From Photorhabdus laumondii subsp. laumondii (GTDB taxonomy: Bacteria; Pseudomonadota; Gammaproteobacteria; Enterobacterales; Enterobacteriaceae), in the NCBI RefSeq assembly GCF_003343245.1, contig NZ_CP024901.1, positions 4,960,001 to 5,024,000 on the forward strand: a stretch of 64,000 bases of DNA. The letters are read 5' to 3'. Below the pieces are notes generated by a model. It made no database searches. It was not told where the DNA came from and saw only the letters and a program-made list of their open reading frames with translations. A program made the position numbers and the translations under genes. Positions 63,771-64,000 of this stretch are shown in pieces; within the stretch, counting starts at the first letter, position 1, and the number at the start of each line of letters is the position of its first letter.

Positions 63771-63806
63771 CATTTATCTACTATCTACCACACAGGAATT
63801 CAACCT

Positions 63807-63872
63807 ATGACGACACAGCAAGCAACCGCGATTTTTATCCACCGAGGTGACACACCATGCAACAGATTGTGA
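63807..63872 (+). CDS. 21-residue leader ORF overlapping the DUF969 start
   Basis: ATG at 63807 with ribosome site CAGGAA; MTTQQATAIFIHRGDTPCNR then Leu and TGA. Its stop lies 13 bases inside the DUF969 gene and the two starts have separate ribosome sites, so it may couple or attenuate translation. Could be chance. Confidence 0.4.
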   Translation: MTTQQATAIFIHRGDTPCNRL

Positions 63873-64000
63873 ATCTATGGCCGTTGATTGGCATCGCGGT
63901 TATTGTCGTGGGTTTTTTACTTAGGTTTAACCCGGTATTGGTAGTGATTGTCGCAGGGATCATTACCGGGCTGGCCGCTCATATGCCGATCACAGCGATT
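63857..64000 (+). CDS. DUF969 family membrane protein, N-terminal part
   Basis: Runs off the window end. Visible 48 residues: LWPLIGIAVIVVGFLLRFNP, VLVVIVAGIITGLAAHMP, two hydrophobic helices matching DUF969. Such proteins are paired with DUF979 and often with pyrrolidone-carboxylate peptidase genes, so an organic-acid or 5-oxoproline transporter role is suspected. Ribosome site GAGGTGA. Confidence 0.85.
   Translation, partial: MQQIVNLWPLIGIAVIVVGFLLRFNPVLVVIVAGIITGLAAHMPITAI

Overview
The window looks like a chromosomal stretch of Photorhabdus, an enterobacterium (Morganellaceae) that is symbiotic with nematodes and pathogenic to insects. It carries tandem photopexin (hemopexin-repeat) genes, an AT-rich background, the enterobacterial block yjjU-osmY-prfC-rimI-holD-rsmC-(tRNA-Leu)2-yjjZ, and many 127-bp ERIC elements. 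No rRNA genes, CRISPR arrays or intact prophages were seen.

Layout. 1-8 kb: secreted or lectin-like accessory genes. These are photopexins (one cut by the window edge), two paralogous proteins of unknown function (one frameshifted), a small mannan-binding-like lectin and a three-repeat beta-trefoil-like protein. 8-15 kb: conserved core (yjjU, a one-BON-domain OsmY, prfC, rimI/holD, rsmC, two tRNA-Leu(CAG), yjjZ under a Fur box). 15-20 kb: racemase remnant, MFS exporter, phoA with a Pho box, and an exported Fes-like esterase. 20-24 kb: HpaB-like monooxygenase, glutathione S-transferase and a LysR regulator.

24.4-34.8 kb holds the most notable content: a tight nine-gene plus-strand operon with luciferase-like oxidoreductase, amine N-monooxygenase 1, class III aminotransferase, cupin, methionyl-tRNA-synthetase-like ligase, FAD amine/amino-acid oxidase, ligand-binding-fold protein without a signal peptide, N-monooxygenase 2 and PLP decarboxylase. 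The N-monooxygenase + cupin + MetRS-like + FAD-oxidase set matches the hydrazine (N-N bond) forming machinery known from actinomycetes (Spb38/40/39 type). Here cupin and MetRS are separate genes, and they are combined with a diaminobutyrate-aminotransferase/decarboxylase-like pair that could supply 1,3-diaminopropane. No siderophore synthetase or NRPS is present. I infer an undescribed N-N-bond natural-product pathway.

35-49 kb is a conflict and defence island: an AbiE-type toxin-antitoxin pair, amino-acid permease with a DUF3156-like partner, LuxR regulator, an IS982-family insertion with 7-bp target duplication, a T6SS-type Rhs locus (EagR chaperone, prePAAR/PAAR-Rhs with WHH-like nuclease tip, immunity gene, then a displaced Rhs tip with its own immunity gene), ParDE and Fic. 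49.8-54.2 kb: an amine/aldehyde catabolic group (aldehyde dehydrogenase, cupin, PuuB-like oxidase, LuxR). 54.4-58.8 kb: nucleoside hydrolase, GT2 glycosyltransferase, retropepsin/PDZ lipoprotein and a SAP-like protein. 58.9-62.3 kb: two copies of an XRE-regulator/operator module flank ccdA, a ccdB truncated by a GC-richer DJ-1/AraC + HD-hydrolase pair, and a Ner-like gene. 62.6-64 kb: a GntR regulator divergent from a DUF969 membrane protein with a sigma-54-like promoter, cut by the window end.

Coordinates were read by hand from the sequence. Start-site choices differing from the longest ORF are explained in the entries.
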